NCBI GenBank assembly: GCA_947447845.1
Contig: CANFNO010000166.1
Location: 1-6,589, forward strand
DNA length: 6,589 bases
From: Burkholderiales bacterium
GTDB lineage: Bacteria > Pseudomonadota > Gammaproteobacteria > Burkholderiales > Burkholderiaceae
Reading direction: 5' to 3'
Shown here: piece by piece, positions 3,790-6,589 of the stretch
Layout of the letters: every line of letters begins with the position of its first letter
Position numbering within the stretch: position 1 is the first letter of the stretch
Position numbers and translations under genes: made by a program
Notes under the pieces: generated by a model
Seen by the model: the letters and a program-made list of their open reading frames with translations, nothing else
What the model was told of the DNA's origin: nothing
Databases searched by the model: none

Positions 3790-6180
3790 ATGGCTGTGCT
3801 CAAATGGGCGGCGTTTCTAGAGCATACTCATTGCAATGCATGGCAGGAAAGAGAGCGTTTTATTAAAAATATGGGCCCAACCAGCGGCTTGCTGGACGAA
3901 GTAGAAGGCGTCGTCCAAGGACATCGCGACGGACACGGTTTCGTGTCGCGTGACGACGGTGCTCCCGACATCTATTTACCACCCAACGAAATGCGCGCCG
4001 TGTTGCACAAGGACCGCGTCAAAGTACGCATTGTCCGAAGCGACCGCAAAGGTCGGCCTGAAGGCCGGGTGGTGGAGATTGTTGAACGATCAACCCAACC
4101 CATCATCGGCCGACTGCTTCAGGAAAGTGGTGTCTGGCTGGTAGCTCCTGAAGACAAGCGCTATGGCCAGGACGTGCTGATTCCGAAAGGTGCAACCAGT
4201 GTGGCCAAGGCGGGGCAGGTGGTCGTGGTCGAGTTGGTGGAGCCACCCGCACTTTTTGGGCAGCCCGTGGGGCGCATCAAGGAGGTGCTGGGAGAAGTCG
4301 ACGATCCAGGCATGGAAATTGAAATTGCTGTGCGCAAATACAGTGTGCCGCATGTGTTCTCAGAACCTTGCGTAGCGCTTGCCCGCACCCTGCCGGACGC
4401 GGTGCGACCGCAAGATCGTGCCAACCGCGTGGACCTGACCGACATTCCTCTGGTAACGATTGATGGTGAAGACGCGCGCGACTTTGACGATGCTGTGTAT
4501 TGCGAACCCCACACCAAGGGTCGTGGACGCAACGCCACCAAAGGTTGGCGTCTGTTGGTCGCCATTGCAGATGTCAGCCATTACGTGCAGACCGGAAGCG
4601 CCATTGATGTAGACGCGTACGACCGTGCCACCAGCGTGTATTTTCCGCGCCGCGTGATCCCCATGCTGCCCGAAAAGCTGTCCAACGGCCTGTGTTCGCT
4701 GAACCCGGAAGTAGAGCGCCTGTGCATGGTGTGCGACATGCTTATCACCGAAGATGGTGATGTGGACGCCTACCAGTTCTACCCCGCAGTGATGTGGAGC
4801 CATGCGCGCTTTACCTATACCGAAGTCGCTGCCATTTTGAGCAACACCAAGGGTCCCGAGGCACTCAAGCGCAAGGACCGGGTAGACGATCTGCTGAACC
4901 TTCACGGTGTGTTTCAGGCGCTGCTGAAGTCTCGGCAAAAGCGTGGAGCGGTGGATTTTGAGACCACTGAAACGCAAATCGTTTGCGACGAAAACGGCCG
5001 CATCGAAAAGATCATTCCACGTACCCGAAATGTCGCGCATCGCGTGATTGAAGAGGCCATGTTGGCTGCCAATGTCTGCAGCGCAGACTTCATTGCGCAG
5101 AGCAAGCACCAGGGCCTGTTCCGGGTGCACGAGGGACCGACGCCTGAAAAGATGGAGACCTTGCGCAATTACCTCAAGGCCACAGGGCTGGGGATGACGA
5201 TTGGCGACGATCCCAAACCGGGCGAGTTCCAGGCCATTGCTGCGGCCACCAAAGACAGGCCGGACGCGCAACAAATTCACTCCATGCTTCTGCGTTCCAT
5301 GCAGCAGGCGATCTACACGCCCACGAATGCCGGGCACTTTGGCCTGGCCTTTGATGCTTACACGCACTTCACCAGCCCGATCCGGCGCTATCCGGACTTG
5401 CTGGTGCACCGTGTCATTAAGGCCGTGCTGGAGAAAACCAGGTACCAGTTGCCGACTTTGCCAACCCCCGGCGAGGCCCACGCCAAGTTGGCGCGGCGTC
5501 TGGAAAAGGGTCTGGCGTCAAAGGTCAAGGATCCAACCGAGAAGCCCCGCAAAGCCAGTGCCGAGGGACTGGCTTGGCAGGCAGCCGGTTTGCATTGCAG
5601 TGCCAACGAGCGCCGGGCAGATGAGGCTAGCCGCGATGTGGAGGCTTGGCTCAAGTGCAAATACATGCGGGAGCATTTGGGTGAGGAATATGGCGGCGTA
5701 GTCACCTCGGCAACCACCTTTGGCTTGTTTGTCACGCTGGACGCGATGTTTGTCGAGGGCCTGGTGCATATCACCGAGTTAGGCGGCGAATATTTTCGCT
5801 TTGACGAAGCTCGTCAAGAGCTTCGAGGCGAGCGCACTGGTACGCGCTACGCCATTGGCACGCGTGTGCGCATTCAGGTCAGCCGGGTGGATTTGGACGG
5901 ACGCAAGATCGACTTCCGCCTGGTCAATGAAGCCGATGGGGTGAATAGCCGTGCGTCAGGTGACAAGGCAGGCGGCAGGGAAGCCAAAGTGCGTTTGCCC
6001 ATGGCAGATCGGTTTGAAGCGGACGTAGTAGGTGCTGGAGGCGGGCGTGCGGCTTCCTTCAAGGCCGAACCGCGCAAGCGGGGGGCCGCAAAGTCGGGGC
6101 GGGCTGCGAAGTCGTCGCCAGCTAAATCTGCTGAGCGGACTTCGGCTATTTCAAAAAAGGCTGCGCGCAAGAAACGCTGA
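3790..6180 (+). CDS. rnr: Ribonuclease R (RNB-family 3'-5' exoribonuclease)
   Basis: RNase R is a processive 3'-5' exoribonuclease that degrades structured RNA in mRNA decay, rRNA quality control and trans-translation. The frame encodes 796 residues. Domains: an N-terminal OB/cold-shock-like domain (about 35-100, EGVVQGHRDGHGFV) and a second OB-like domain (about 100-170). The RNB catalytic domain (about 212-545) has TIDGEDARDFDDAV, whose D225, D231, D233 and D234 match the four metal-binding aspartates of the family, and HFTSPIRRYPDLLVHR at 526-541. An S1 domain spans about 630-715. A Lys/Arg/Ala/Ser-rich tail of about 80 residues follows and probably aids RNA or ribosome binding. The winged-helix N-terminal domain of E. 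coli RNase R is absent. The start is uncertain: the ATG at 3790 has an AGG 7 nt upstream. However, conserved sequence begins only near residue 34, and the ATG at 3871 (residue 28) would leave a short leader, though it lacks a well-spaced ribosome-binding site. Confidence 0.96.
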   Translation: MAVLKWAAFLEHTHCNAWQERERFIKNMGPTSGLLDEVEGVVQGHRDGHGFVSRDDGAPDIYLPPNEMRAVLHKDRVKVRIVRSDRKGRPEGRVVEIVERSTQPIIGRLLQESGVWLVAPEDKRYGQDVLIPKGATSVAKAGQVVVVELVEPPALFGQPVGRIKEVLGEVDDPGMEIEIAVRKYSVPHVFSEPCVALARTLPDAVRPQDRANRVDLTDIPLVTIDGEDARDFDDAVYCEPHTKGRGRNATKGWRLLVAIADVSHYVQTGSAIDVDAYDRATSVYFPRRVIPMLPEKLSNGLCSLNPEVERLCMVCDMLITEDGDVDAYQFYPAVMWSHARFTYTEVAAILSNTKGPEALKRKDRVDDLLNLHGVFQALLKSRQKRGAVDFETTETQIVCDENGRIEKIIPRTRNVAHRVIEEAMLAANVCSADFIAQSKHQGLFRVHEGPTPEKMETLRNYLKATGLGMTIGDDPKPGEFQAIAAATKDRPDAQQIHSMLLRSMQQAIYTPTNAGHFGLAFDAYTHFTSPIRRYPDLLVHRVIKAVLEKTRYQLPTLPTPGEAHAKLARRLEKGLASKVKDPTEKPRKASAEGLAWQAAGLHCSANERRADEASRDVEAWLKCKYMREHLGEEYGGVVTSATTFGLFVTLDAMFVEGLVHITELGGEYFRFDEARQELRGERTGTRYAIGTRVRIQVSRVDLDGRKIDFRLVNEADGVNSRASGDKAGGREAKVRLPMADRFEADVVGAGGGRAASFKAEPRKRGAAKSGRAAKSSPAKSAERTSAISKKAARKKR

Positions 6181-6186
6181 GGCCTT

Positions 6187-6589
6187 CTATTCCCATTGGC
6201 AGAGGGCGGATGCGTTCAGCACCGTTCCCTGCCAGTGATCAGCTGCCAGGCCGTGGCGGTAAACCGCATTGCACGCAGCATCCATAGCGGTCTGATTGGC
6301 TGCGATGTGCGCGCCAAGCAGGCCTGCCAGTACATCGCCGGTGCCAGCCGTGGCCAATTTGGCATTGCCTGTGGGGTTGATGCGCAAGGTGGCTTGCAGT
6401 GCAGCAATAACACTGCCCGACCCCTTGAGCACCGTTACACAATGGAACTTCGCCGCCAGAGATTTCGCCGCAGCCAGCCGGTCCGCTTGAATTTGTGCCG
6501 CGCTGCATTTCAGCAACCGTGAAGCTTCAAGCGGATGGGGTGTGATCACGGTACTGCCTGCACCGCGATTGGTCAAAAGCGTTTGCAAT
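6187..6589 (-). CDS. nnrD: ADP/ATP-dependent NAD(P)HX dehydratase (partial, N-terminus outside window)
   Basis: This enzyme repairs hydrated NADH and NADPH (the S form of NAD(P)HX) back to NAD(P)H, using ADP or ATP. It has a ribokinase-like fold. The visible C-terminal 133 residues carry the family signatures in order: TPHPLEASRLL (from residue 16 of the visible part), VTVLKGSGSVIA (51-62), and NPTGNAKLATAGTGDVLAGLL (71-91) with the catalytic aspartate of GTGD at residue 85. The stop is a TAG at 6187-6189. The gene runs off the right edge, so no start is visible. It could be a stand-alone NnrD or the C-terminal half of a fusion with the epimerase NnrE (YjeF type), which is common in bacteria; the window cannot decide. 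It converges with rnr, 6 bp separating the two stop codons. Confidence 0.93.
   Translation of the reverse strand, partial: LQTLLTNRGAGSTVITPHPLEASRLLKCSAAQIQADRLAAAKSLAAKFHCVTVLKGSGSVIAALQATLRINPTGNAKLATAGTGDVLAGLLGAHIAANQTAMDAACNAVYRHGLAADHWQGTVLNASALCQWE

Noticed and set aside
4360..5481. Open frame of 373 codons on the minus strand opposite rnr
   Set aside because: It lies entirely opposite the RNB domain. Long antisense frames are common in genes of this base composition, and its protein has no familiar motif.
1..6589. A hidden new system (defence, CRISPR, retron, biosynthetic cluster, phage remnant)
   Set aside because: Nearly all of the sequence is accounted for by recognisable conserved genes. 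The gaps are short and hold only ordinary regulatory signals.

Overview
The window looks like a piece of a betaproteobacterial chromosome, most likely Burkholderiales and probably Comamonadaceae (near Rhodoferax/Polaromonas). That placement is a judgement from the protein sequences of PhaR, RimO and RNase R; no search was run. It is an ordinary housekeeping region with short intergenic gaps. I see no transposase, integrase, phage gene, CRISPR array, toxin-antitoxin pair or defence gene.

Left part, minus strand: a shikimate dehydrogenase gene (aroE) cut by the left window edge lies downstream of a small zinc-binding GFA/CENP-V-family gene, with a 119-bp gap between them. The GFA gene is divergent from phaR, and a 125-bp intergenic region separates their start codons. 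That region holds a good sigma70-type promoter for phaR. A CTGC-N3-GCAG palindrome lies exactly where phaR transcription should start, which suggests PhaR autoregulation.

Centre: phaR (repressor of polyhydroxyalkanoate granule genes) and rimO (ribosomal protein S12 methylthiotransferase) are on the plus strand, 43 bp apart. A hairpin between them may cover the rimO ribosome-binding site. The 3' end of rimO overlaps by 13 bp the 3' end of a small DUF3820 gene on the minus strand. A complete tRNA-Leu(CAG) gene with encoded CCA follows on the minus strand, with a textbook intrinsic terminator directly downstream of it.

Right part: rnr (RNase R, plus strand) fills 2.4 kb. It converges, 6 bp from its stop, with the 3' part of a minus-strand NAD(P)HX dehydratase gene (nnrD type) that runs off the right edge.

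The genes do not form one pathway. They cover aromatic amino acid synthesis, carbon storage control, ribosome modification, RNA decay, tRNA supply and nicotinamide cofactor repair. I found no convincing undescribed system. The items most worth a second look are the predicted PhaR operator, the alphaproteobacterial look of AroE, and the hairpin before rimO.
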